Shown one piece after another: positions 1-7,915 of a DNA stretch of 64,000 bases. The DNA is from Paenarthrobacter aurescens (GTDB lineage: Bacteria; Actinomycetota; Actinomycetes; Actinomycetales; Micrococcaceae), in contig NZ_CP157456.1 in assembly GCF_041549525.1 (NCBI RefSeq), positions 248,001 through 312,000 on the forward strand, given 5' to 3'. The notes under the pieces are model-generated. The model made no database searches. It saw only the letters and a program-made list of their open reading frames with translations, and was not told where the DNA came from. A program made the position numbers and the translations under genes. How positions within the stretch are numbered: position 1 is the first letter of the stretch; each line of letters begins with the position of its first letter.

Positions 1-673
1 GCTGAACGTGCCATCTCAAGACCACTTGGCCCGGCGTTTTCCCGTGCTTCGCACCAACGGCCTCCAATACCGGAGCGTTCAGAAGTTCGCTGCCGGCACC
101 CAGCGGGCTGTAGGACTCAGTGACGATTCCATGGCGGTCATTAAAGGCCCGTGCCGCCGGACGCGGAATGGAGGGACTGATCTGGATCTGGTTGACCGCA
201 GGGACAATATCCGTTTCGCGGAACAGCTGGTCCAAGTGGGCCGGCTTGAAATTGGAGACACCTATGGAGTGTGCCTTGCCGGAAGCCTGCAGTTCCTCGA
301 AGGTCTTCCACGTTGACACAAACTCGCCACGGCGGGGGAGCGGCCAGTGAATCAGGAGCAGGTCCACGTACTCCAGGCCCAAGCGTTCCAAGCAGCCATC
401 CAGCCCGGCAACAGCCTTTCCGGAACCTTGGAATTCCCCGTCCAGCTTGGTGGTGATGAACAGTTCCTCACGATTCAGCCCGCAGGCACGGATGCCCTTG
501 CCCACGCCCTTCTCATTGCCATACTTCTTGGCGGTATCCACATGCCGGTACCCATGCGACACCGCCTCCACCACGGCGTCGGCAACCTGGGCATCATTCA
601 ACGGCCACGTTCCGAGCCCCAACTGCGGGATCTTATTGCCATCGTTGAGTTCAATGAGCGGGGCAAGCGTCAT
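1..673 (-). CDS. Aldo/keto reductase, 3' end beyond window
   Basis: NAD(P)H-dependent carbonyl reductase of the AKR5 type (PF00248), expected in the cytoplasm. From the ATG at 673 the frame stays open for 224 residues to base 2, so the C-terminus lies outside the window. The catalytic tetrad is visible as D46, Y51, K76 and H109 (in LLLIHWP), with GVSNF near residue 138. Its ATG overlaps the stop of the upstream epimerase gene (ATGA), making it the fourth gene of a coupled operon. It is about 40-45% similar by eye to the reductase at 2706-3527. The substrate cannot be read from the sequence. Confidence 0.9.
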   Translation of the reverse strand, partial: MTLAPLIELNDGNKIPQLGLGTWPLNDAQVADAVVEAVSHGYRHVDTAKKYGNEKGVGKGIRACGLNREELFITTKLDGEFQGSGKAVAGLDGCLERLGLEYVDLLLIHWPLPRRGEFVSTWKTFEELQASGKAHSIGVSNFKPAHLDQLFRETDIVPAVNQIQISPSIPRPAARAFNDRHGIVTESYSPLGAGSELLNAPVLEAVGAKHGKTPGQVVLRWHVQ

Positions 674-1722
674 GCGCGCACATACCTTTCATAAAGCCGA
701 TCGCATAGCTCCATATAGTCCTCTTGGACCACCTGGAGCTCAGGATGCTGATCATGCCATGCCACGATCTCCCGCGCACCGTCTGCAAAGGGAATCGTGG
801 CCCTGTAATCAGGGACAAGTGCTTTGATTTTCGAATTATCAAACACCACGGAGTGCGAGCGGTCACCCAGCAAATTGGGTCCCAGTTCCGGGCTGTGGGT
901 CGCGATGGTCTCCGAGGAAACATGGAACAATTCCGGCTCCTCCACCCCAGCCGCACGCGCGAACAATCGGTAGATCTGATTCCACGGCAGGAACTCGTCC
1001 GAGGTAATGGTGTAACTCTCACCCACAGCCTGTGGCCGGCCAAGAAGAGCAACGAAAGCCTTGGCGAAATCCCGGCTGTGCGTCAAAGTCCACAAAGACG
1101 TTCCATCGCCATGCACCATGACGGGCATCCCGGCGCGCATCCGGTGAATATCCGTCCACCCACCCACCATGGCGATCTTGGTCCGATCATAGGTGTGGGA
1201 AGGGCGGACTACGGTCAGAGGGAAGTCCAGCTCACGGTAGGCCTGGAACAACAACTCCTCGCAGGCAATTTTGTCCTGTGAATACTGCCAGAACGGGTTC
1301 TTGAGCGGCGTGGATTCCCGGATGGGCAGGGTGGTGGGCGGCTTCTGGTACGCCGATGCTGAACTGATGAAAACGTACTGACCCGTCCGCCCGCGGAACA
1401 AATCCACGCCGGCCCGCGCCTGATCCGGGGTGTAGGAGATGAAGTCCGCAACGGCGTCGAACTCTCTTCCCTGAAGAACCTCCCTGGCGGCGTGAGGATC
1501 GCGGATGTCCGCGTGGAGGACCTCGGCCCCTTCCGGAACCGGCCGCCCGGCTGACCGCCCCCGGTTGAGGATGGTCAGCCGGTGGCCCAGAGCGACCGCG
1601 CGTTCAGCCGCCGCCGCACTAATGACTCCGGTCCCGCCAATAAACAGGATGTTCCTCGGCGAGACGGTGTCCGCCGCCAACCCCAGCGGGTGGGGGAGGG
1701 CGCTGTGGGGGAGGACGCTCAC
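670..1722 (-). CDS. NAD-dependent epimerase/dehydratase family protein (extended SDR)
   Basis: A 350-residue Rossmann-fold protein of the extended SDR/epimerase type, probably acting on a sugar or nucleotide-sugar carbonyl. The nucleotide-binding motif GGTGVIS is at about residues 29-35, followed by a positively charged site (LNRGRS) that suggests NADP(H) preference. A WQYSQDK stretch holds the expected Tyr-x3-Lys pair. The start is GTG at 1722, overlapping the preceding gene's stop as GTGA. Its own stop overlaps the next ATG. Position between aldo/keto reductases suggests a joint carbonyl-sugar modification route, but the reaction is unknown. Confidence 0.85.
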   Translation of the reverse strand: MSVLPHSALPHPLGLAADTVSPRNILFIGGTGVISAAAAERAVALGHRLTILNRGRSAGRPVPEGAEVLHADIRDPHAAREVLQGREFDAVADFISYTPDQARAGVDLFRGRTGQYVFISSASAYQKPPTTLPIRESTPLKNPFWQYSQDKIACEELLFQAYRELDFPLTVVRPSHTYDRTKIAMVGGWTDIHRMRAGMPVMVHGDGTSLWTLTHSRDFAKAFVALLGRPQAVGESYTITSDEFLPWNQIYRLFARAAGVEEPELFHVSSETIATHSPELGPNLLGDRSHSVVFDNSKIKALVPDYRATIPFADGAREIVAWHDQHPELQVVQEDYMELCDRLYERYVRA

Positions 1723-2690
1723 CAGGCGTAATCCTCCGGTGCGGTGCGGTGACCCGGGAAGATGTCATCCAGCCGCTTGAGGGCGTCCTCGTCCAGCGTG
1801 ACGTCCAAAGCCCGAATGGCTGCATCAAGTTGTTCCTGCGTTCTAGGCCCTACGATCGGAGCCGTCACGGCAGGCTGATGGAGCAACCACGCCAGCGCAA
1901 CGTCCCCGGGCGCGTGGCCAAGTTCATCCGCGAAATCCTCATACTGGCGGATCTGGCCCTCGTGCTTCTTCAGCGTCTCAAGTGCACGGCCCTCAGCCCG
2001 GCGAACGCCCTGCTCCTCCTTCTTCAGCACGCCACCCAGCAGGCCGCCCTGCAGCGGAGACCAAGGAATCAATCCCAAGCCATACTGCTGCGCAGCCGGA
2101 ATGACCTCAAGCTCAAGTTCGCGCCGGAACAGGTTGTAAATGGACTGCTCACTCACCAGGCCCGTGTAATTACGCCTCCGGGCAGCTTCCTGCGCCTGCG
2201 CAATATGCCATCCGGCAAAGTTGCTGCTGCCCGAATACAGGATCTTGCCCTGCTGAACGGCAACCTCAATGGCCTGCCAGATCTCGTCCCACGGCGTATC
2301 ACGATCAATGTGATGGAACTGGTAGAGGTCAATGTAGTCCGTCTGCAAGCGCTTCAGGCTCGCATCAAGGGCACGGCGGATGTTCAGGGCCGACAACTTG
2401 GACTCGTTGGGCCGATCCGTCATGGTGCCATACAACTTGGTGGCAATAACTGTGCGCTCACGGCGCTCGCCGCCCTGGGCGAACCAGCGGCCGATGATTT
2501 CCTCCGTCCAGCCGCGGTGACCGGTGCCGCCATAAACGTTGGCGGTGTCGAAGAAGTTGATGCCGGAATCAAGCGCGGAGTCCATGATGGAGTGCGCTGC
2601 TGCCTCGTCCGTCTGCGGCCCGAAGTTCATGGTGCCCAGGCAGAGACGTGAAACTTTCAGACCGGAACGGCCCAGATGGGTGTACTGCAT
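1719..2690 (-). CDS. Aldo/keto reductase (general oxidoreductase type)
   Basis: A 323-residue (beta/alpha)8 aldo/keto reductase resembling the YajO/Tas-like branch, which reduces aldehydes, ketoses or similar carbonyls with NADPH. The tetrad is D48, Y53, K85 and H126/H127 (YQFHHID). The C-terminal part carries GPRTQEQL, a cofactor-binding stretch typical of this branch. It sits 15 bases downstream of another aldo/keto reductase gene and its end overlaps the epimerase start (GTGA), so the two are likely translated in a coupled way. The specific substrate is not deducible; nearby pectin genes make a uronate or pentose derivative conceivable. Confidence 0.9.
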   Translation of the reverse strand: MQYTHLGRSGLKVSRLCLGTMNFGPQTDEAAAHSIMDSALDSGINFFDTANVYGGTGHRGWTEEIIGRWFAQGGERRERTVIATKLYGTMTDRPNESKLSALNIRRALDASLKRLQTDYIDLYQFHHIDRDTPWDEIWQAIEVAVQQGKILYSGSSNFAGWHIAQAQEAARRRNYTGLVSEQSIYNLFRRELELEVIPAAQQYGLGLIPWSPLQGGLLGGVLKKEEQGVRRAEGRALETLKKHEGQIRQYEDFADELGHAPGDVALAWLLHQPAVTAPIVGPRTQEQLDAAIRALDVTLDEDALKRLDDIFPGHRTAPEDYAW

Positions 2691-2705
2691 GGTTGTCCTT
2701 TTTCC

Positions 2706-3527
2706 TTAGAGCTGGGTAAAAGCAGCGACGGCGGGATCGGAACCAATGCGGGCGCCCGCCTCAAGTGCGGTGATGGCTGCCAGCTCGGATTCGGTGAGGG
2801 TAAGGTCCGCAGCGCCGAAATTCTCGCGCATTCTCTTCGAGTCCGCGGACTTGGGGATCACGATTGTCCCCTGTGCCAGATGCCAGGCCAGGATGACCTG
2901 TGCGGGAGTAGTGCCGTGCGCCGCCGCCACCAGTGCCACCTGTTCTGCATTCAGATCCTTGCCCTGGCCCAGTGGACTGTACGCCTCCACGGCGATGCTG
3001 AGATCGCGGCACTTGTTGGCCAGTTCACCCTGCTGGTAGGTGGGATGGACTTCGATCTGGTTGACGGCCGGAACCACCTCAGCCTCTTTGAGCAGCGTGT
3101 CCACGTGATCGGAGAGGAAGTTGGAAACGCCGATGGCCCGGATCTGCTTGTCCTGGTACAGCTTCTCCATCTCCTTCCACGCCTGGGTGTACAGGCCTTG
3201 CGAAGGGACAGGCCAGTGGATCAGGTACAGGTCAACCACCTCAAGGCCCAGGGCGTCACGGCTGCGCTGGAAGGCGTCATACGCTTGGCCCTGCTCGCCG
3301 TTGCGGAGCTTGGTGGTGATGAAAAGTTCTTCCCTGGGAATGCCCGACGCCGCCACGGCAGCACCCACTCCGGCCTCGTTGCGGTAGGCAGCGGCGGTGT
3401 CTATGTGGCGGTAGCCCGCTTCCAAGGCGTCCTCCACTACCTTCTGGGTTTCCTCAGCCGGTACTTGGAAGACACCGAATCCAAGCTGGGGAATGGTGAC
3501 GCCGTTGTTCAATGTCAGCTCTGGCAT
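2706..3527 (-). CDS. Aldo/keto reductase (2,5-diketo-D-gluconate reductase type)
   Basis: A 273-residue member of the AKR5C-like group that includes 2,5-diketo-D-gluconate reductases, normal length for the family. The tetrad is D43, Y48, K73 and H104 (YLIHWPVP), with AIGVSNF and a C-terminal cofactor-binding IPKSADSKR stretch. A good ribosome site (GGAG) precedes the ATG at 3527. It is the first gene of the leftward operon, and a LacI-like operator lies about 50 bases upstream. DkgA-type naming would be a family label only; the true substrate is unknown. Confidence 0.9.
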   Translation of the reverse strand: MPELTLNNGVTIPQLGFGVFQVPAEETQKVVEDALEAGYRHIDTAAAYRNEAGVGAAVAASGIPREELFITTKLRNGEQGQAYDAFQRSRDALGLEVVDLYLIHWPVPSQGLYTQAWKEMEKLYQDKQIRAIGVSNFLSDHVDTLLKEAEVVPAVNQIEVHPTYQQGELANKCRDLSIAVEAYSPLGQGKDLNAEQVALVAAAHGTTPAQVILAWHLAQGTIVIPKSADSKRMRENFGAADLTLTESELAAITALEAGARIGSDPAVAAFTQL

Positions 3528-3575
3528 AACGGTCTCCTTCGACGGGATGGTGGTGACGCTCCGCCTCTCTGTTTT

Positions 3576-3592
3576 CCAGAAAGCGTTTTCGG
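3576..3592. promoter_or_regulatory. LacI-type operator candidate before the aldo/keto reductase operon
   Basis: CCAGAAAGCGTTTTCGG contains the near-palindrome GAAAGCGTTTTC with a central CG, the layout typical of LacI-family operators. It lies 49-65 bases upstream of the first operon gene (start 3527). A related string (reverse complement CCAGAAAGCGTTCGG) occurs at 13405-13419 in the pectin locus. The binding protein is inferred, not shown. Confidence 0.4.
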
Positions 3593-3666
3593 AGGCTCTG
3601 TATTGAGCCTATTCATTTTTGGTGCGAGAGTCAGCAATCCAACGTGATCCTGTTTTTCCTAGGTCT

Positions 3667-3678
3667 GGTAGTCCTACC
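3667..3678. promoter_or_regulatory. Short inverted repeat before the XRE regulator gene
   Basis: GGTAG-TC-CTACC lies 45 bases upstream of the XRE-family gene start in the divergent promoter region. XRE/MmyB-type regulators commonly bind inverted repeats at their own promoter, so this may be an autoregulatory site. The arms are only 5 bp, so it could be chance. Confidence 0.25.
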
Positions 3679-3722
3679 CACAAAGGTGGCCTTTCACACG
3701 CAGTGACCCGCAAAATGGACAG

Positions 3723-4607
3723 ATGGGTCAAAGCGCCGAGTTCGGCAAGTTCCTCAAAGTCATGCGTGCCCGCCTCTCGCCCGAGGACGCCGGAGCGCAG
3801 GAGTCCAGCGGGGCGCGCAGGGTGCCCGGGCTCCGGCGTGAAGAAGTTGCCCGGCTCTCCGGGGTGAGCACCGATTACTACACGCGGCTCGAGCAGGGCC
3901 GCAACATCCACCCCTCCAAAGCCGTACTAGACTCCGTGGCCCGCGCACTGCGCCTGGACGCAGGGGAGCAAGCACACATGATGGACCTGCTGGAGCACTG
4001 CGCAAGCTCCGCAGCCAGCCCCGGCCCGGTGCAAAAGGTGAGGCCGGCCCTCCGGCAGTTGCTGGACGCCGTGGGTGATGTCCCGGCCATGGTGCTGGGG
4101 CGGCGTGCGGACGTACTGGCCGGAAACCGGATGGCACACCTGCTCTTCACCGATTTCGCATCGCTGCCGGCCCCGGAACGGAACCTGACGCGCTGGATCA
4201 TCCTGGACCCCTTGGCCGGGGCACTTTTCAAAGATTGGAAGACCGTGGCCGCTGAAGCCGTGGGTGCCCTGCGCATGGATGTGGGCCGGCACCCCAACGA
4301 TCCCCAAACCAACCAACTGGTGGGAGAGCTCGCCGTGCACAGCGAGCATTTCCGGCAGTGGTGGGCGGGACACAAAGTGGCCTCCCGGTCCGCGGGCACC
4401 GTCCGGCTGCACCACCCGGTGGTGGGCGATCTTGAACTGAACTTTGAAACGCTCAGTCTCCCGGACGACCCCGACCAGATGCTGAGGATCTATTCCGCGA
4501 AAGCCGGCTCGCCGTCGTCGGACGCTTTGACGCTGCTGAACTTCGGAGATGTAGCCGCCGGGCCCGTCAACGCACCCGAACCTGCCCGCCGGGACGGCAG
4601 TCAATGA
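3723..4607 (+). CDS. XRE-family regulator with MmyB-like ligand domain
   Basis: A 294-residue DNA-binding regulator. The helix-turn-helix occupies about residues 5-75, with recognition around LRREEVARLSGVSTDYYTRLEQGR (36-60), which is diagnostic for this family. The C-terminal 180 residues match the MmyB-like PAS-type ligand-binding domain (PF17765), which is thought to bind a small fatty-acid-like or aromatic ligand. It is transcribed divergently from the aldo/keto reductase operon, which it probably controls. Members of this family next to oxidoreductases often respond to the substrate; the ligand here is unknown. Confidence 0.9.
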   Translation: MGQSAEFGKFLKVMRARLSPEDAGAQESSGARRVPGLRREEVARLSGVSTDYYTRLEQGRNIHPSKAVLDSVARALRLDAGEQAHMMDLLEHCASSAASPGPVQKVRPALRQLLDAVGDVPAMVLGRRADVLAGNRMAHLLFTDFASLPAPERNLTRWIILDPLAGALFKDWKTVAAEAVGALRMDVGRHPNDPQTNQLVGELAVHSEHFRQWWAGHKVASRSAGTVRLHHPVVGDLELNFETLSLPDDPDQMLRIYSAKAGSPSSDALTLLNFGDVAAGPVNAPEPARRDGSQ

Positions 4608-4657
4608 CAATCCGGAGCTGCCGAATTGCCATCAACCGCCATCGCGCGGGTTGGTGA

Positions 4658-4867
4658 TTAGCGCTCCAGGCGGAAACCGAGCTTGATGGTGACCTGCCAG
4701 TCGGCCACGGCGCCGTCCTCGAGGTGTCCGCGGATTTCCTTGACCTCAAACCAGTCCAGGTTCCGCAGGGTTTGGGAGGCTGTTGCGATGCCGTTCTTGA
4801 TCGCGTCGTCAACGCCCTCTGTGGAAGTTCCTACAATTTCGGAAACGCTATATGTGTGGCCAGCCAT
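4658..4867 (-). CDS. Dodecin flavin-binding protein
   Basis: A 69-residue dodecin: MAGHTYSVSEIVGTSTEGVD at the start, DWF near residue 38 and VADWQV near residue 55 are typical. Dodecins assemble into hollow dodecamers that store or buffer FMN, riboflavin or CoA in the cytoplasm. The ATG at 4867 is preceded by GAGGAG, which decides this start over longer in-frame candidates upstream. It follows the SDR gene on the same strand after 113 bases and converges with the XRE gene. Confidence 0.93.
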   Translation of the reverse strand: MAGHTYSVSEIVGTSTEGVDDAIKNGIATASQTLRNLDWFEVKEIRGHLEDGAVADWQVTIKLGFRLER

Positions 4868-4980
4868 GGTGCTCCTCATCAACGTCTTACGAATCTCTGG
4901 AATTGAAAATCCGGCCCGCCAGGCAGGCCGTTCATGCAGACTAGCCCACGGATCTCCATGCGGCCAGAGCCTGCAGGGGC

Positions 4981-5787
4981 CTAGCTTTCGCGCCAGTCGT
5001 TGCTGGTGATGTGCGAGCCTGCCTGCGGTCCCATTTGCAGCATTCCGCCGTCCACCGGCCACGAAGCGCCGTTCACGTAACTGGAATCCGGTGACGCCAG
5101 GAAGGCGATAACGGCGGCGACTTCCCGGGCATCGCCGGGGCGGCCCACCGGAACTCCGGGGCGTTCCTTCTGCCTGGGGTCCTCATCTTCCTGGCCCGTC
5201 ATGGGAGTGGCAATTTCGCCCGGCGCCACGCTGTTCGCCGTGATTCCGTGCTCAGCGAGTTCCAAGGCCATGGTCTTGATAAGCCCGCCCAGGCCGTGCT
5301 TGGAAGCGTCATAAGCCGAGGCGCCAACGCGCGGCTGGAACTCGTGGACGCTGGTGACGGCGATGATCCGCCCGCCGCGGCCGGCTTTCACCATGCGCCT
5401 GGCGGCCGTTTGCATGGCAACGAAAGCGCCGTTGAGGTTGGTGTCCAGGGTGGACATCCAGGTGTCGTAGTCCAATTCCAGGAACTTGGTGCCATCTCCC
5501 GTTCCGGAATTGTTGACGAAGACGTCCACACCGCCAAGTTCCTCAGCCAGCTGCTCTATGGCCGTGGCTGTTCCCCGGACATCGGTGGTGTCCAGCTGGC
5601 GGACCACTGCTTTCCGTCCCAGGCCGCGGACCTCCTTGGCCGTTTCCTCAGCGCCCTGCTGGTCCGAGTGCCAGGTGATCCCCACGTCCATACCCGCCTT
5701 GGCCAAAGCCACGGCAGTTGCTTTTCCGATCCCTGAATCCGATCCCGTGACGATGGCGGTCTGCGGGGAAAATGGTGCGTCGCTCAT
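4981..5787 (-). CDS. SDR-family oxidoreductase
   Basis: A 268-residue classical short-chain dehydrogenase/reductase. Visible are the glycine motif TGSDSGIG (residues 14-21), VNNSG (91-95), catalytic S146, Y159 and K163 (YDASK), and a C-terminal VNGASWPVDGG. FabG-like and glucose-1-dehydrogenase-like proteins share this pattern, and the substrate is unclear. The ATG at 5787 with upstream AGGA is preferred; a longer frame runs to 5934 but has no ribosome site and would occupy the promoter region shared with the divergent stress-protein gene. Confidence 0.9.
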   Translation of the reverse strand: MSDAPFSPQTAIVTGSDSGIGKATAVALAKAGMDVGITWHSDQQGAEETAKEVRGLGRKAVVRQLDTTDVRGTATAIEQLAEELGGVDVFVNNSGTGDGTKFLELDYDTWMSTLDTNLNGAFVAMQTAARRMVKAGRGGRIIAVTSVHEFQPRVGASAYDASKHGLGGLIKTMALELAEHGITANSVAPGEIATPMTGQEDEDPRQKERPGVPVGRPGDAREVAAVIAFLASPDSSYVNGASWPVDGGMLQMGPQAGSHITSNDWRES

Positions 5788-5948
5788 TGTCCTGCCTTTC
5801 GGTGATGTGATCGTTCCCAATGACTTATCCCTACCCAGTGATTCCGGCCGTAAACACTCCCGGCGCAAGCGGTCATCCCGGCGGATGGGGATCGAGTGTA
5901 GATTTCTTTGCAGCAGCACCCAGCGAATCCCCACAACCAGGAGTACTC

Positions 5949-6380
5949 ATGTCAGAAGTTATTGTGGTCGGCGTTGACAGCAGCGAGACCGCCAAGCGGG
6001 CAGCAGTGGCAGCAGCGAAGCTAGCCACTGCGCTCGGCGCAGAACTGCACGTGATCAGCGGCTTCTCCGATGACCGCATTGAAGAATTCGGCAGCGGCAG
6101 CGATCGCATCACCGTCTCCTCGGCGGACTCCGCCGAGTATGTGGCCCGCAAGGTCTCTGAAGAACTGGACGTTCCCGCCGGCAACATCAAGTACTTCGCA
6201 GCCCGCGGCACCCCGGCCAACGCCCTCATCAACTACGCCGAGACCAACAACGCCTCACTGATTGTTGTGGGTAACAAGCGCATGAAGGGCCTTGGCCGTG
6301 TCCTGGGCAGCATCGCCAACAGCGTGGCGCACGGCGCTCCGTGCGACGTGTACATCGTGAACACCGACGTCGAGGCGTAG
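5949..6380 (+). CDS. Universal stress protein (UspA family)
   Basis: A 143-residue single UspA domain (PF00582). It begins MSEVIVVGVDSSETAKRA and ends in the nucleotide-binding region VGNKRMKGLGRVLGSIANSV, close to the G-2x-G-9x-G-S/T ATP motif. Such cytoplasmic proteins help survival under starvation, hypoxia or oxidative stress. The start is set by CAGGAG just before the ATG at 5949. It is monocistronic, divergent from the SDR gene and closed by a strong hairpin. Confidence 0.93.
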   Translation: MSEVIVVGVDSSETAKRAAVAAAKLATALGAELHVISGFSDDRIEEFGSGSDRITVSSADSAEYVARKVSEELDVPAGNIKYFAARGTPANALINYAETNNASLIVVGNKRMKGLGRVLGSIANSVAHGAPCDVYIVNTDVEA

Positions 6381-6396
6381 CCAACCCACGCAGGTA

Positions 6397-6438
6397 GCAG
6401 CACAGGCCGTTCCGAGGGCTTGGAGCGGCCTGTGCTGC
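6397..6438. terminator. Bidirectional terminator hairpin
   Basis: A 17-bp stem with one G-U pair (GCAGCACAGGCCGTTCC against GGAGCGGCCTGTGCTGC) and an 8-base loop. It sits between the convergent ends of the stress-protein gene and the pectate lyase gene and can serve both. No clear T-run follows. Confidence 0.8.
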
Positions 6439-6450
6439 GACTCAGTTGGG

Positions 6451-7914
6451 TTACCCCGACGTACCGTTCAGCACCGCCACGTTGGTACGGCTCACTCCGA
6501 TGCCTGTGACCAGCAGGACGTGCCCGGACTGAGGGGTATCGGAGGTGACAGTGAGGTCCCGCAAGGCAGAACCGTCCGCAGCCACCAGCAGGGTGACGCC
6601 TTCGCTGTTGGTCAGGATGACATCCTCCGCATTTCCCGTTGCCCCGGCCAGTGTGATGTTCCGGCGGTCGCCCCATATCACCGCGGGCTCGTGGTAAATC
6701 CCCGGTTGCAGCAGCACTGTGACAGCTCGTGGGTTATTCGCAGGGATTGCGCCAACGGCCGCCCGGATGCTGGCAAAATCGCCCGTTCCGTCCAATGCCA
6801 CGGTGATGACGTCCCGGAGCGCCGGCTCGGTCCCGGCCAAGGGCCCGCCGAAGGCACGTACCAGCGCCGGAACGGCCTTGGTGGGGGTCAGGTCATAGGA
6901 GTAGGGAACGTGGAAGGCTGAGCCCCGTTCCTGGCCGGTGTTCCCGGTGCAGTCCTCGAAAACATTGTCCCGGGCTACCAGCGCACCGCCGGGCCCTTGG
7001 TGGTGAAGCGGGTTCCGGACGTCCCGGAAGTAATTGCCCTCCACCAGCAGCAAGGCAGCGTTCCGCCCGAGCATGCCATAGCTGGAAATGTTCTCCAGGT
7101 AGTTGTTGTAAACATGCGAGGCGGCCGTATTGTCCAGGCTGGCGTTGCGCTGGTGCGTGTTCCGGATCCAGTTGTGATGCAGCGTCACCCGGGTAATAAC
7201 GTTCTGGGTCCAACCCTCTCCGAGGGCCTTGTTGTGGTCTGAAAAGACGTTCCAGGACAGCGTGACGTTGTCGCAGTCCTTCCGGATATCCACCAGGCCG
7301 TCGCCCAGCCGGGTGAAGTGCATATGGTCAACCCAGACGTGGGTGCTGGTGTCCATTTGGATCCCGTCCCTGTCATTGTCAGGGCGTTTTCCCACAAAGT
7401 CGCCGGGAATGTAGGAATCCCGGAGTGTGAAGTTGCGGAACACGATGTTGGCCACGTTGACCAGCTTGAAGCCGGCATTGACCACTGCAACCCCAGCGCC
7501 GGCGCCGAGGAAGGACTTGTTGGAGGTCACCGTCAGTTTCTCGTACTGAATGAACTCCAAGGTGCCGTGCAGGATCACCACCAGCGCTTCAGGGCTTTTC
7601 GCGAAGGCGCGGAGCTCCTCCGGCGTGCGGGCATGGACCAGCCGGCCGCCCGCTCCACCGGTGGTACCGTCACGGCCGTGGGATGCGACGCCGGCGAAAC
7701 CCTCGGGTGCCGGCGTCCAGGAACCGCCGCTTCCGCGGTTCACCGGCAGCCCGGCTTCGTCCCAGCCGTGGGGATCGACGCCGGACGGGGCACCGTCAGT
7801 TGCCGGTGCCGCCATTGCCGGGCTGAAGAGGCCGGCGGAGGCCAGAGTGCCAGCCGCCAGTCCAGCGGTGAGGAGGGACCGGCGTCGGATGTTCAGCTTC
7901 TGTGCGTCCCGCAT
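6451..7914 (-). CDS. Tat-exported pectate lyase with truncated pectinesterase domain
   Basis: A 487-residue secreted enzyme. The N-terminus NIRRRSLLTAGLAAG is a twin-arginine signal. A PL1 pectate lyase domain (PF00544) follows at about residues 60-340, with NDRDGIQMD, HVWVDHMHF (calcium site) and TLHHNWIRNTHQRNASLDNT (catalytic Arg region). The last ~125 residues align with the start of the CE8 pectinesterase domain of the upstream paralogue but stop before the catalytic GNQDT, DVDF and LGRPW motifs, so the esterase part is inactive. I chose ATG 7914 (SD GGCAGG) over GTG 7923; it starts one base after the previous stop. Confidence 0.9.
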   Translation of the reverse strand: MRDAQKLNIRRRSLLTAGLAAGTLASAGLFSPAMAAPATDGAPSGVDPHGWDEAGLPVNRGSGGSWTPAPEGFAGVASHGRDGTTGGAGGRLVHARTPEELRAFAKSPEALVVILHGTLEFIQYEKLTVTSNKSFLGAGAGVAVVNAGFKLVNVANIVFRNFTLRDSYIPGDFVGKRPDNDRDGIQMDTSTHVWVDHMHFTRLGDGLVDIRKDCDNVTLSWNVFSDHNKALGEGWTQNVITRVTLHHNWIRNTHQRNASLDNTAASHVYNNYLENISSYGMLGRNAALLLVEGNYFRDVRNPLHHQGPGGALVARDNVFEDCTGNTGQERGSAFHVPYSYDLTPTKAVPALVRAFGGPLAGTEPALRDVITVALDGTGDFASIRAAVGAIPANNPRAVTVLLQPGIYHEPAVIWGDRRNITLAGATGNAEDVILTNSEGVTLLVAADGSALRDLTVTSDTPQSGHVLLVTGIGVSRTNVAVLNGTSG

Positions 7915-7915
7915 C

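Noticed and set aside
4608..4657. Terminator between the XRE and dodecin genes
   Set aside because: ATCAACCGC and GCGGGTTGGTGAT pair only with a bulge and no T-run, so support is insufficient.
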